Positions 23,146 to 35,384 of a stretch of DNA of 64,000 nt are shown here, in pieces. Below the pieces are notes generated by a model. It searched no databases. It was not told where the DNA came from and worked only from the letters and a program-made list of their open reading frames with translations. A program made the position numbers and the translations under genes. Origin of the DNA: Grifola frondosa (Eukaryota > Basidiomycota > Agaricomycetes > Polyporales > Grifolaceae); contig LUGG01000007.1 in assembly GCA_001683735.1 (NCBI GenBank), positions 248,001-312,000 on the forward strand, read 5' to 3'. Every line of letters begins with the position of its first letter. Positions within the stretch are counted from its first letter, which is position 1.

Positions 23146-24525
23146 ATGGCCCCCCGCCGTCGTCCCGCCGACGTGCGTGCACTCTTTTCCAGGCATCCTC
23201 GCTATTCAATCGCGCTTGCGCTCATCTGTGGCGTGGCATTTTTCATCCTCTGTTTCCCAGACTCGGCCGCGCACTTGCATCAGTACAAGGATTTCACGTT
23301 GCGTGATCCGTCGCTCAAGAATAGAGTAAAACGCGCAGAGCAGAAGTACCAAAAGGTTCTTCAGGATCGACATGTGTTCATCGAAAAGATGGGTCCCAAG
23401 CCCCAGGACCTCGTGCTGTAAGTCTATGTGATTTTTTCCCAAATGATAGCTTCGTCTCAAGCTGTGAATATGCTAGGTTTCCCCCAGATCGCGAGCCGTG
23501 GCCGCCATATACTGCTTGTAGGTGTATTTTCCCATATGAGAATCACGACACTTCTTCATGTTGACTTTGCAGGGGACTTCTTCCCTGCGGCGTTCAACTG
23601 TCCCCACGAAATGGAACGCATCGGTGCATTCGGGGACGGCGGTAAATGGGTCTGCGGACTCTCGCGCCTCGAAAATATGCCTGACTGCGTGATCTACTCC
23701 GTCGGTACGCTGCTGCGCCTCTTCTCGCTACCGAGTTTCACTGAATAACACCCCAGGCATCAACTACGAGTCTTCATTCGAGGCGGAGATCCTCGCACGC
23801 ACTCGGCACTGCGAGGTGTGGGGTACGACTACTCCGTGAACTCATTCGGTCCGGAAATCACCAAGTCGCAGTTGCTCCGCGCGCACTTCCACCCCTTCTT
23901 CCTCGCGGGGACGGATGCCCACGGCGAGAACGACGAGCCCAAGCGTTACACTCTTGAGAGCCTCATGCGCATGAATGGTGCGCGGGTGCTCTTCTTTTCC
24001 CCCTTTGCCCATGCTGACGCATGCAACTCCGCAGGCCACAACCACATTGATATTTTGAAAGTCGACATCGAATCGTGGGATTTGAGACCCTGTCCACGCT
24101 TATTCGGCCATACGTCCTTTCGGGGAGGCCGCTACCCTTCGCCCAGCTCCAGCTCGAGATCCACCTGTATGAAAAGACATTCCCGGATCTTCTCAAGTGG
24201 TGGGAGATGCTCGAGGAAGCGGGATTGAGGCCTTTCATGACCGAGGTACGGACGCCCGTGCCCGCGGTTACGGGTAGATACTTACCACCATTTTTTCTAA
24301 CAGCCGAACTTGGTATAGCGAATTATAACAGGTTCAAGAAGGGGACCCCAGATCTAGCGGAGGTGAGCAATTTTGCCGGATACTGTGCATAAGCCTTATT
24401 CACCGTCTTCGCAGTACTCCTTCCTTAATATCAAGGGGAATAATATCTTCATCGGAAACCCTGTGCCGCCGCGAGGCAGCAGCAGTGGGGCGAATAGAAC
24501 AGATGTGGCTTTCCGTGGCAAATGA
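23146..24525 (+). CDS. Membrane-anchored METTL24-like methyltransferase, copy 2
   Basis: Exon layout is the same as copy 1: 23146-23417, 23477-23517, 23573-23704, 23757-23977, 24035-24245, 24304-24362 and 24415-24525. I prefer the ATG at 23146 (context CAGCCATGGCC), which aligns with the start of copy 1; an in-frame ATG at 23101 would add 15 residues. The N-terminal helix is YSIALALICGVAFFILCF. Shared blocks are AFGDGGKWVCGLSRLE, NYESSFEAEILARTR, KRYTLESLMRMN, HIDILKVDIESW and QLQLEIHLYEKTF. The C-terminus differs from copy 1. Exons 4, 5 and 6 are each exactly one base short (near 23820-23823, 24077-24083 and 24314-24317); exons 1-3 and 7 are in phase. As written the raw frame is broken. Confidence 0.83.
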
Positions 24526-25424
24526 TCATGGACAATACTGCAGCTTTGGTAAAAATTGGTTGGTTTGCATGCTGGGTTCACATACTATTCGTAATACCTC
24601 CTTTGCATTGGATTCTGTAGTAAATCGACATTAATAGCTTCCTTTTCGTCTTGTGCAGTGATGCAAGCGCATGATGGCAGTGCACAAACAATGGTATGAT
24701 TGCGCTCCGAGGAAGATCTACCAGCATTTAAGTGTTTGAAAATATTGGGGAAACGGCGTTGCTCGCCGGGTTGTGAAATCACAGCTGGAGCTGTGTTATC
24801 GCAAACGTCAGAGTGTATTATGAGCTTAAGGCCAGAATGTCCGCGGGCCGCCCATGCCCACCGCATATGTCACATAAACGGGGAAAAGAAAACTATCAGT
24901 GGCAACCAGTCTGACAGATAGCGCAAGCACAGCACCTGTACCAGTCACTGGAATCTGGATATAGAACTCACTTGTATCAGGATACAGGCGCGGGGTAGAG
25001 GTGTTAATACCAGGCCCAAGCGGCCTCCTGCCAGTCATATTCCGCTCCCACTAAGTAGGCGTCTCAATGCAGCGCCAGGGCCCGCTATCGCCGCCACCAC
25101 CAGAGAATAACGAAGGAGCGGCAGTTTGTCATTCCGGTCCTCCAACGGTCCGTGCGAATTCGGATATTTCAGAGCGGGCTGGATGACATAGTATAGTGGC
25201 AGGAACAACTGCCGGCTCAAACAACTGCACACGGACCACCGGAGACCAGCCAGCACCCCAGGCAGGTAGGCACAGTGATATGTAAGTGTGCATTCATAAA
25301 TATTTCTGTCCAAAAAAATACAAAGACACTTGAACAAGGTGTCGTTCACGGAAACAACATCTGCGCCCTGAGATGATACGACGAAAGAAGAACCACAAGC
25401 GAGAATATCCACACCTAGTAACTC
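24526..25424. other. Intergenic stretch, nothing recognised
   Basis: Several open frames of 70-125 codons on the minus strand without recognisable motifs. Confidence 0.35.
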
Positions 25425-26650
25425 TTACACAACAACTTTGTTTCCGCAAATCTCAACCTCCAAAAGACCCAGCGAATGGAACTCCATAAACCGCTCCTTG
25501 ATGAGCTCGACACCCCGGTAGTCCAAAGACGCAGTGCGCGTCAACACCCTGATCACAAACCGTCGGAAAGACGGATGCCGTTCCGAGAGTAACTCCACTA
25601 TGATGCGTCTCCAACCAGAAATAGACTCGAATTTCAGAAATTGGTCGATATCGGTGACCAAAATGGTAACCTTTTCGATCGTGGGGAGAACGCCGCTGCG
25701 GAAGAGTGTACAGAGAACCATGAGGGTGATGATGTCGAAGGATCTGTCTCCGAACTCCAGTGACCGAAGTTGTGTGTCAGGAAAAGGGTAATCAGGATCG
25801 TAGGAATCCAGCAGATTACCCAGAACTTGAGGAAGAAAGGCTTATTTAAGAAGTGGCTCTAAAGAGCAAAGAGATGTACGCACCATAGGGATGCTTTGGA
25901 GAGATAGCAAGGTGTCGTAGTAATGGGTTGACAGATACCACCGACGCTACCCACAGAGAGAAGTCGTTCGGAAGGATGGAGAACAGAGTGAGGGAGTGAA
26001 GGTGGGTATGCATGGAGTTGATGTCAATCCATTCGGTGAACATGAAATGATTCATGACGACATTGTCAAAATGGAGCAGCCTCAAAGACGGCAGAGGCGA
26101 AGGAGAAGATGGAGTAATAATTGAGGTGCATTCTCCGGCACGCACTGATGTGCATGACAACTCCTCCAAGCGGGACAACGAGCCGATTAGCGAGATGAAG
26201 TCGTTTAAGGAAGGGAATCCGTAGTTTTCCAAATGCAATGCCGTTAGATGTTTAAAGAGCTCGAAGCCAGTAGACGGATGAAAAAGGGCTTCCGTCCAAG
26301 TAAGGGACACCACGTTCGGCATCCGAGCTAAGGTACGAGCACAGGACGCCGACGACGAGGAGATAATTGAACCCCTCATCGAGAGCTTCCGAACGAAGTA
26401 CCCTAGATGAGGGTGACGTTCCAACAAATTTTTAAAGTGCTCAAACCCTGATCCTGTGCCCTTGCCCTATTGAAAGACCGAGGGAAACGTCGTGAAACAT
26501 GTGGTACCGTGCGCGAGAAAGCCAGGTACGACAGACTAGGCTGCAGTAACGAAGACTTCTGGTATCATCGTGAAGGTTGTCGATGATGCGGTCGGTAAGT
26601 TTTGATGGGAGCTTCCAATAGGTAGGAGCAACCGCCTCAACTCGTGGCAT
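25425..26650 (-). CDS. F-box protein, tandem copy A
   Basis: Two exons, 26650-25884 and 25825-25425, encode about 388 residues. The start MPRVEAVAPTYWKLPSKL leads into an F-box-like segment (LTDRIIDNLHDDTRSLRYCSL, VCRTWLSRARYHMFHDV). Leucine-rich material follows: YFVRKLSMRGS, TALHLENYGFPSLNDF, LPSLRLLHFDNVVM, and an end at RFMEFHSLGLLEVEICGNKV. F-box proteins are substrate adaptors of SCF ubiquitin ligases; the target is unknown. One extra base at the CCC run 26446-26448 shifts the frame after residue 68 and the expected frame resumes immediately; the total length is one base over a multiple of three. The gene is a tandem duplicate of the next entry. Confidence 0.8.
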
Positions 26651-27503
26651 AGCAATCCTAAGGGAAGAGAACAGCATTCACCATGGGGTGGAGGGAGAAT
26701 CGGGAACGGTGCCGGATGAACATGGCAGTAAACGATGAAGGGTTGAAGCCACCTTTTATCGTTTTGCCAGTTAGGATGGCATCAATCATTTGTAAAGGAC
26801 GTAGGCTACATTATGAAGGTCTTCGATTAACTGCAATGATAGTCATATCACCTTCTAGTACAATCGCAGGAATCAGGATGAGAGTAACTTTGATTCGTAC
26901 CAGTTAGATGTATAGATTATACTGATGAGTTGAATCTGCACAGAAAAAGGATGGCAGAGCACTACCATAAATTCAACTTGTATTCGTGCTGGTTGTCGTA
27001 AGCGGCATTTTGGGGGCTTTTGACGATGTGGGTTGTGAGTCTGTTCGTCTTTTCAATTTGAATCAAGGGATCACAACATGACATGGGAACAAAGTGTACC
27101 GCCTTGGTCAAAATCAATCGATGACAGCGGCGTCTACCGGCGGATGGCGGGCGAGTGTTTGGTCAACAGAAATGCACAGATCTGGAGGAGGTTACGAACG
27201 TGTTGTCGCGCTATGTTGTAGGTAGCTTGCACGGCAGACATACCTATTGGTCAACCAGGTGGATAGTAAGTCGACATGTTCATGTAACAGATGCCATGAT
27301 CGCGATGTCGATGACGTCTGTTAGATCGCAGGCAGTGTAAGCAAAATGAAGCTCTCACAAATAGTCGCCGGTCATTGGCAGGCCTCATGCTGATTTGAAT
27401 GTCCAAGATATCACAAAGACGAGCAGATGTAGAGCAACATATCTACCATGACAACTGCCACAGAAGACCGAGAACGAATCAGTAAGAATGCTCTTTTTGA
27501 GCA
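26651..27503. other. Upstream region of F-box copy A and spacer to copy B
   Basis: Homologous to the region upstream of copy B up to about 27170. The rest holds no recognisable feature. Confidence 0.5.
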
Positions 27504-28719
27504 CTAAACAACTTTGTTTCCACAAATCTCCACCTCCAGACGACCCATCGAATAGAACTCCATAAACCGCTCCTTGATGAGCGCGACACCATGGTCGTCC
27601 AAAGCCGCTGTGCGCGTCAATACACTGATCACGAATCGTCCGAAATATAAGTATTTTTCCAAGAGTAACACCTCTATGAAGCGGTTCCAACCGACAACCG
27701 ACTCGAATTTTAGAAATTTGTTAACGTCAGTGACGGAAACGATAACCTCTTGGATCGAGTCTGGGATGCGGCCGCAGAAGAATTCGCGGAGAGCAGTGAG
27801 GGTATCGAAGTCGAAGTCTCTATCTCCGAACCCCAATGACTGAAGTTGCGTGCAAGGACTGAGGTCAAGCCGGTCGATTCGCAGTAGAGTACCTAGAACT
27901 GGAGGAAACAAGCATATGTTCCAGAGTAGTTCTGGGGAGCGAAGAGATGCACGCACCGTGGGGATGTTGTGGAGAGACAGCGAAGCGTCGTAATGATGGA
28001 CCGGCAGACTTCACCAACACTATCCACGCAGAGAGGTGATCCGGAAGGATGGATAACAGAGTGAGGGAATCAAGGTGGGTATGCATGGAGTTGGTTGAAA
28101 TCCATCTGGTGAACATGATGTGACTCATGACGACATTGTCGAAATGGAGCCGCCTCAAAGACGGCAGCGGCGAAAAAAGGAAGGGCGTAACGATTGAAGT
28201 GCATTCTGCGGCACGCACTGATGTGCATGACAACTCCTCCAAGTGGGATAGCGAGCAGATTAGGGAGGCGAAGTCGTTCAGGGAAGGAAATCCGTAGTTT
28301 TCCAAATGCAATCCGGTCAGATATTTGAACCTATCAAAGGCAGCAGACGGATGAAAGAAGGCTTCTGTCCAAATAATGTTTGTCACGTTCGGCATCCGGG
28401 CTAGGGTACGAGAATAGGACTTCTGTGGCAATGAGCTACTCGAACCCCGCATCGAGAGCTTCCGAACGAAATACCCAAGGTGAGGATAACATTCCAACAA
28501 TCGGTCAAAGCGCTCGAATCTCAGCTTGTGCCTCCCATGAGAAAGGCTGAGAGAGATGTCATGAAATAAATGGTAACGCGCTCGGGGAAGCCAGGCACGA
28601 CAGACGAGCGCGCAGGCACGAAGACTTCTGGCATCATCGTGGAGGTGGTCGATAACGCGGTCGGTCAGTTCTGGTGGAAGTTTCGAGTGTGTATTGGTAA
28701 GCTCCTCGACTCGTGGCAT
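27504..28719 (-). CDS. F-box protein, tandem copy B
   Basis: Two exons, 28719-27957 and 27898-27504, are fully in frame and give about 385 residues. The start MPRVEELTNTHSKLPPEL matches copy A, so I choose this ATG over the in-frame one at 28869. The F-box-like part is LTDRVIDHLHDDARSLRACA followed by LVCRAWLPRARYHLFHDI. Repeated leucine-rich segments (YFVRKLSMRGSSSS, GLHLENYGFPSLNDF, LPSLRRLHFDNVVMSH) form the putative target-binding part. The C-terminal exon ends MEFYSMGRLEVEICGNKVV. It is intact, unlike copy A. Expected partner is Skp1 through the F-box; the substrate is unknown. Confidence 0.85.
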
Positions 28720-30112
28720 AATAACCCCTAAGGGGAGACTCAGAGGAATGGCATTCACCCCGCGGGTAAAAGAAGTATTGGGAATGGTGGAAGGGAGAGC
28801 TGGCATGATTAGACGACGAAGGGTGGAAGCAATCCGTTTATCGTTTCGCCATTTAGGACTATCAACCATTGGTGAGGACCGTAGGTTACTTTATGAAGGT
28901 GCTTTGATTGAACTGCAATAATAGTCATATCACTTTCTCGTCTAATCGCAGAAAGCAGGATGGGAACGACTTTGATGATACGCACCAGTTATATGTATAG
29001 ATTGTATCGGTGAGTTGAATCTGCGCAGACGATCGAAATGGTGGTACAACGCTGCAAGTTGGCTAGTGTTCCGATTGTGATGCAGATGATTCTAAGCCTT
29101 ATGAAATGGGAGTGGGGTGTACCGCCTCGGTGGAGCCAGTGCGAATGCGACATCCATCAATGGCAGCGGTGTCGACCGGACGGATGGACCCAACCGTTTG
29201 GTCAACGGAAGTCGATTAAATTGGGTCAACCGTGGGTGAAAAGCAGTCAAAAAAGTGTGGCATGATCGCGACGTTGGTGTTCAAACGTTCACTGTTAAAC
29301 TTGAAGCATAGATATCGGGAGGCAAGAGCTTTCCGTTCTCACAAACAGTCGAGCGCGAGCAGAATAGACAAAAACCCATCCGAGAATTGAAAGTATGGCG
29401 AAAAGGACAAATCAATATAATTCCAGGCGTCTATTACGTGTAGCGGAGATAGAGCTACGTACCCGTTTTGGACTTATCCCTTCCTAATTCGTCTTCTGCA
29501 ATGTCCTTATTCCCGAAGACTCCACTCCGTCTCGCAACTACGTATAAAACTTACCTTTCCTACGAGTATATAAGGCCCAGTCATTCTCATGTATCTAGCA
29601 CACCTTCAACATCCACTACGTTATCGAAGCCGGCTCCATCTCACCTAGTGCCCTACTGACGACATGACCACCGATACCCCCCTGACTAAGGGCCGGGCAC
29701 GAAGGTGAAGCATTTCATTGCCGTGTTGGACTCGGGTTTGAGGGGAAGTGTTAGATGAGCAAGCCGTGCACGGTGCTGCGACACCATCCCAAAGACGGCC
29801 TTCCCCCCTTTTTTGATATGTTTCATTTGTTCTTGCCGATCATACCATACTGAACGAGGCATAGCATAGTAGATACCATTACGATCTCCGTGTCATAATT
29901 CTCTTCTCGGTCTCATCCGCTTGTTCCTGGCTACGTCGGAGCTATATAATGCTCGCGTTCTCGTCTCGACACCTCGTCTTTCTCCGACGCTGACTGAGAA
30001 CCGCGTAACCTTCGTTCAAAGTTCTCACTCTCTTACTTTTGTAATTCCACCAACTTCCTATCAAGGATACAGCGCTACACTAGGACAGCCAACTCCTTAC
30101 GGTGATCATAGG
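28720..30112. other. Divergent intergenic region with an orphan TATA box
   Basis: Holds the upstream side of F-box copy B and of the hydrolase. A good TATATAAGG motif lies at about 29567 on the plus strand, but no convincing gene follows within 200 bp; the nearby open frame 29468-29659 is Ser/Thr-rich and unrecognised. Confidence 0.35.
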
Positions 30113-31399
30113 ATGCCGCTTGCCAAACTTACGAATGAAGTTTCATTTTACTTCGAAGACTATGGTGCTCCCCCATCCAACACTCAGAATTATACAACAC
30201 TCGTTATGCTACATGGTGGCGCTGTTCATTCGGGTGCGTATTCCCTTCATTTTCTATGATCTGCACTACACTGCCATTTTACAGCCACCTTCCGCCGCCT
30301 GATACCATTCGCACATCAAAATAATATCCGACTCGTCCTCGTCAACCGTCGCGGATATCCTGGCACCACCCCCTTCACGGCTTCTGAGCTACAGTGCATC
30401 TATACTGCCGATCTCCCAGCGCAGAGCGATCTCCTCCGTAGTCAAGGCGCGTACGTTGCTGAGTTTCTACTGTGGTTCATTCGCAAGGAAGGCATACCGC
30501 CTAAGCTGGACACGGACGGCGAAAAGAGCGGTGGAATAAGTGTCCTTGGATGGTCTATCGGGAACGCTCCCGTTATCTCCTTTTTGGCACATGCGCATGA
30601 GCTATCCGATGCAGATCAAGCCGTCCTTGGAGCGTATCTCAGGACTGCCATAATGTATGGTATGTATCTCTCAATGACTCCCTCATTATGTGAAAAAAAA
30701 ATCCGAATCAAATACGTTTCCCAGACCCTCCTTCGGTCACACTAGGGCTGCCTCCTCCCCCTCCTTCTCCTTCGGGAGCCTTTTACGCACCTGGAGCCGA
30801 GATGGAACTCTCGATGGCGGAGCGTCTGCTATTATGCATACAATGGGTATCTACCTATAACAAGCATGCCAATCTCGCGTCCCGCGATCCGAATGGTTTG
30901 GTCACCGGCCCCCATCCTCCATATGCAGCGCTCGATCCGCTCCCTCTGTTGGTTGCGATGTCACAGGAGGAGGTGGCAGCACAGACCGATCTCGAGGCCT
31001 TCGCTGCGGAAGCGCTGTTTTATCTGATCCCTGCCGATGTTTATCACAGCGAATTCATACAGGCTTACTTCCCGTCGCTTGCGGAGAAGGCCGGCGGAGC
31101 AGGTACTACGCCTGCTCTGCCGGACGTACGCGTGAGACACGTCTGGTGCGATATGTCCGTCTGGCAGACGGTCTGGGCAGCCTGGGGCGTCGAGAAGATG
31201 CTGCAGGAGCACAAAAATGGCGGGAGGGACGTCGAACTTGTCCCACTCAAGGGTGTCAACCACTTTGTGAGTCTGCGAATTCTGGTGATCACTAATATTG
31301 TATGTTAACCATATTCATCCTGGTGGTGTCGTGTCCGCTTGTCAGGCGCATTGGGATGAGCCCGAGAAAGTCATGACATTGTTTGCTTCGTTGGCATAA
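30113..31399 (+). CDS. Alpha/beta hydrolase fold protein (mushroom family)
   Basis: Four exons, 30113-30233, 30285-30659, 30725-31266 and 31346-31399, are fully in frame (363 residues). The oxyanion-side strand reads TTLVMLHGGAVHSATF and is followed by NIRLVLVNRRGYPG. The nucleophile elbow is LGWSIGNAP (G-x-S-x-G with Ser). The catalytic His is probably in LKGVNHF close to the C-terminus, followed by HWDEPEKV. The ATG at 30113 fits the family start (MPLAKLTNEVSFYFEDYG); the frame stays open upstream to 29921. No signal peptide is seen, so it is probably intracellular. Substrate is unknown. It converges on the cellobiohydrolase gene with about 420 bp between the stop codons. Confidence 0.85.
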
Positions 31400-31818
31400 T
31401 TGTGCTGCACTGTAGAGTCTGCATTCGGAACATACACGATTGACGAAAGTCTCAAAGAACCTGCGCGTAGACTCCAATTGTTACCATAGCTTGAATACTT
31501 GAGTATTTCGGTGCTCAGCATCTGGAATTTCGAGCGCCAATCCGCAGCCCCAGAACACACCCCAGCTTGTACGCATAAGAACCCATATTTTCTGGGTCGA
31601 AGGCCTAAGGTCTACGCTTTCGCTGGTAGCTCACTGCTCTTTCAGACTACCAGACCATTCTGAGCTCCGTGCGCGATGCTTAACAAAGCCGATTTTGTTG
31701 TATTCCAACCCTACCGTACGGATAGAACGATACAAGTACAGACCAAAGAACCAACCTTTCGAGATACTTGCATAGACGCAATGGGGATAATCCCCTCCCC
31801 ACTGGACATTCTTGACGA
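31400..31818. terminator. Shared 3' region between convergent hydrolase and cbh1 genes
   Basis: Both flanking genes end into this stretch, so it must contain both polyadenylation regions. No further gene is seen. Confidence 0.4.
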
Positions 31819-33469
31819 TCAGTAGCATTGTGAGTAGTCTGCGCAAGTCATCCAGCAATCAATATCAAGCTGACCACTCTAAAAAAACTCGACTCACAAG
31901 GGTTCAACACGTGGCACGTATACGGGCTCACGCACTGCGTCGCGCCCGTCCAGCCAGTGCCGCCACACTGGCCCCACTGCGCGACGGTTCCGCCGCCAGT
32001 GGGGGAGCCCGACGGACTCGTCGTGGTCCCGCTACCTCCACCGCCGCCGGTCGCGCTGAACGTCGAGCCGATATCGCCGAACTTAATGTTCGAAAAAATG
32101 ACGGACGCGCCGGGGCTCTGCGACTCGACGTCGGCCGGCACGCCGGATATGGTGGCGCAGGGCCCGCGTGAGACGCCAGGGGTAGATGCGGACTTGTTGG
32201 TGGGGTAGTCGCTGTCGAGCCAGAGCATATCCGCCGCGTAGTCGTCCCACACGCTCAGCGCGAGCACCATGCCCTGCTGCAGCGCGGTGTCCATCGCCTT
32301 GAGCCCGCCGCGCGACTCGAACGAGTTTGTGTCACCGAACGCAGTCTTCTGCGCGTTGCAGAATGCGTCCGTGACCGAGTTGCCCGCAGGGATGCCGGGG
32401 ATGTTGACCGCCGAGTTCTGGATGACCTTCCCGTTCTGCACGTACAGCCGACGAATCTCGGAGAGCGTGCCGGACGTGGTGTTGTCGGACGTGACGAATT
32501 GCGTGACGACGGTGAACTTGGACTTGGTGTCGACGAGCAGGCCCGGGCCGAGGAACGTCTGATTGCCCATGCGCCACGAGTTGAAGTCGCAGCCGTCCTT
32601 GTCGCAGACGCCGTCGTAGCGCTGGTCGCCATCGCCGCAGTCCGTGCCGGAGCAGCGCGTCTGCCCCTGGACCGTGCATACATGCGGCGTGTACGCCGCC
32701 GCCATCGAGTTCGCCTCCCAGATGTCCATCTCGTTGCAGCACGTGCCGTACTGGCCCGTACCGGAGTTGGGGTCGTTAGAAGAGCCCTCCCAGCCGAGGA
32801 TGTTGGCCTGTCCATGCGACATGCTTAGCATACCTTTGTAGAGACGAGAGCGGTGACAAGACATACCTCGCCGTTAATGAACTTGATATCATGCGGGCAC
32901 TGCGAGTCGCAGTAGCCGGTCCCGTACTTGGCACCGGCCTTGTTGTTCGGGTACTTGGACGTGCCGCCGTCCGCGTCCATTTCCGTGAGGTACAGCGCGC
33001 CGTTGAGGCCGCAGGGGAGGTTCGACATGTCCACGTCGAAAGTGAACTCCTGGTTCTTCAGCTTCAACATCTGGTAGCTCGAGTCGCTCGCCATGAGGTA
33101 CACACGCGAGCCGACATTCGCGCCAGTCACAAATTTCAGGGTGAGCGCACTGCCGGAACTCGTGATGCCGTACGTGCCCGCGTAGTCCGCGCCGTCGAGC
33201 GCGCAGTTCTGCGCGCAGGTGACGGGGTCCGGGCAGAGCGTCGCGTCCCACGTGTTGCCCGTGTAGCAGTTAGTGTAACCCGAGGTGGTATGAAGCCAGC
33301 GCCAGTTCGCGTCCAGCACCACGGATGTGGACAGCGTCTGGCAGCTGCCGCCCGCGGTGCATTGCTGCGTTGTGAGCTGCGGGTGGTTCTCGGCCTGCTG
33401 CGTGCCGACCTGTTGGCCATACGCAATGGCGAGGAGGGAGAAGGCGAGGAGACTGGAGGCAGGGTACAT
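31819..33469 (-). CDS. cbh1: GH7 cellobiohydrolase I with C-terminal CBM1
   Basis: Three exons, 33469-32867, 32807-31898 and 31838-31819, are fully in frame and give 510 residues. A signal peptide ([18 protein letters not shown]) precedes the GH7 domain. The catalytic motif is [10 protein letters not shown], containing the E-x-D-x-x-E triad (nucleophile, helper Asp and acid/base). Many paired cysteines typical of the family are present ([24 protein letters not shown]). A Gly/Ser/Thr-rich linker ([20 protein letters not shown]) joins a family 1 cellulose-binding module ([17 protein letters not shown] ... LNPYYSQCY). The last exon encodes only the final few residues of the CBM1. The enzyme releases cellobiose processively from chain ends outside the cell. 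GH7 enzymes mark white-rot and litter fungi and are generally missing in brown-rot polypores. Confidence 0.96.
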
Positions 33470-34183
33470 GGCGGATTCTGGGGGCTGAGTCAATTGTTTG
33501 CGACAGTTCGCGGACGTGGAACCGTACCTTTTGAGCAGAGCTGTGCACTGATCAGTGTGTTAGAGCCTGCGTTGGGCGCGTTTCGAGTGTCTATGCAAGG
33601 AGTGAGATGCGGGTGTCAGACGGAGCGGGAGTGTTGGCGTACTGTAATCAGAGGTCGATGAGCTTTATGACTAGAGAACAGTGGGCTTCGGCTCAAGCTC
33701 TGGCTCTGTACAGTCGTCGGGAGCGTACCTTATATACTCGGGATTTACCTCAGGGCACCAAGGACGTGTTAGCGACTGTCCTCGTGTCTAGCGCGACGGA
33801 CAAATTGGAAACCGACGTTGCGCTTGGCCCGACATTTCACAGTGAGAGAGAAGACGATCTGTGGGGGCCATTAGACAAAACAAGACATATGACGCGACAC
33901 GAGCAATTTCACGAATGCATTCTCAGCACACATGTCTAGCTCTGCGCAATGTAAAGTCGACGAGGATATTCATCGGTGGCAAAGCTTCGGGGAAGGATCA
34001 AGTGTTGTGCGCATGCGCCGTTGACCTTGATGTAAGTTCGTCAGGTGGTTCCAGTCCAGGCTTCGGCATTATGACTTTTGTGGGCAGCACGAATTCAAAA
34101 GTCTTCCATTTAGACTATTAGGGACATGCAAAATCCAGCGAAGAACGCACACACAGAAGACACCTGCAAAGCTTGTTTACGGC
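33470..34183 (-). promoter_or_regulatory. Upstream region of cbh1
   Basis: A TATATAA box lies on the minus strand at 33736-33730, about 260 bp before the start codon, implying a long leader if used. Short matches to the carbon-repressor site SYGGRG (for example CTGGGG at about 33478 and GTGGGG near 33860, plus strand) are present but are expected by chance at this density. No gene was recognised here. Confidence 0.35.
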
Positions 34184-35384
34184 TCAAATCATCCGAGCGT
34201 ATTCCTCGGAGGAAATCTTGGTCTTGGCACCAGCTGTAATACCGAGTGATCGTAACTTGAACTCTGCAGTGACCGTAGCGCCCAAAACAACTGGCAGGAA
34301 TTCCGAAACGACACTATTTGATTTCACGGGGTAAAGGATCCAATCTATTGCGTGAGAAACTTGTACGGGCTGGCTGGACAGCGTCCTCACACGGATCTTT
34401 GCAAGTTGATCTGCATGACGGCTTGAGGTCAAATGACCTACGCTGAAGTACCCATAAAGAGATGGGTCATTTCGAGGCTCACCTTTAAACAATTTAAGAC
34501 TGTTTTCTATAAGCCTTTTCGTTACTTATTGAGTTGTTACTCCAGATATAGTGTTGCAGAAAGAGAAAAACCCTCCAGATCGAGGAAAGACGATTGATTT
34601 CATAGCGTGGGAATAAGCATAAACTTAAACTCTTGGCAAAATGACTTTTTTATTTGTTTGCGAATTCCTGTCCAACAGTCGTGCGTAGTTTTTTTTGCCG
34701 ATGGTAGTGCTGGAGCCACTTCTATCTCTATGTTACCACTAGAACAACTCCAGGTTGCTGAAGCGGCTCAGCTATAGTTGCTAACATAGAAGTTAGGATA
34801 TGGAATCTCCAAGCTATCGGCCGAACTTCTTGACCATATATTGAGTAGTTAAGCAGGTAGCCACGTTTGAACCCAACGTATGCTTGTAAATCACGGGAAA
34901 GTTTAGGGGTTATGTCGTTTCTGAGTGATACATATGGAAGAGATCTCCGGGTGCGCTCAGACACACTATATGCGAGTGAGAACGTTGATGCTCCTAAGCC
35001 AGCGGCACGAAATTTTGACAATTGCTAGGTGAGCCATTGAATTTTGAAAAGTCAAACACCGCTGAATTTCATAATTCAGAGCCATTTGCTAAGAGGAGTC
35101 GTTCGTTGTGCTGCAATACAATTACCCCGCGGTAAACCGTGTCTGAACCATTGTTGAATAACGCGCACCATCATGGTATATGCGATCCGCTGAAGCTTTC
35201 GTGTATTTTCAGCGTAAATGCGCTGCGGGCAATTATGGTGCATGGAGCTGAAGCTGATGGAGATCGTTGACTCGTCCTGCCCGCGATCTTCTAATTTTCG
35301 GTGCCGTAGATCTAATTGCGGACCGAGCTCGAGTGGGGATCCATCAGCGCATGCGGATGATGCATTTGATGGTGCATCTTCCAT
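34184..35384 (-). other. Unassigned minus-strand open frames, possibly one multi-exon gene
   Basis: Three frames follow one another: 35384-35076 (start MEDAPSNASSACADG), 35021-34728 (start region MSKFRAAGLGASTFSLAYS) and 34492-34184 (VSHAIDWILYPVKSNSVVSE). The last looks protein-like, but I do not recognise a family and could not define splice junctions. Confidence 0.25.

Larger units (their letters stand above)
25425..29212 (-). repeat. Direct tandem duplication: F-box gene plus upstream region
   Basis: Unit A (about 25425-27170) and unit B (about 27504-29212) carry the same gene, the same intron position and a related upstream region. Examples of matching upstream pieces are GAAGGTCTTCGATTAACTGC (26816) against GAAGGTGCTTTGATTGAACT (28895), GATGAGTTGAATCTGC near 26920 against GGTGAGTTGAATCTGC near 29010, and GTGTACCGCCT at about 27093 and 29116. 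The units are diverged across coding and non-coding parts, so the duplication is not recent. Confidence 0.7.

Noticed and set aside
20925..24525. Calling both tandem methyltransferases pseudogenes
   Set aside because: All splice sites, phases and motifs are preserved and only single bases are off, so sequence error is at least as likely.
18316..24525. A metabolic gene cluster of uricase with methyltransferases
   Set aside because: No shared pathway or common regulation is visible; adjacency appears incidental.
32891..33661. Long plus-strand open frame of 256 codons
   Set aside because: It is the antisense shadow of the GC-rich cbh1 coding sequence; composition is Arg/Val-rich and no domain is present.
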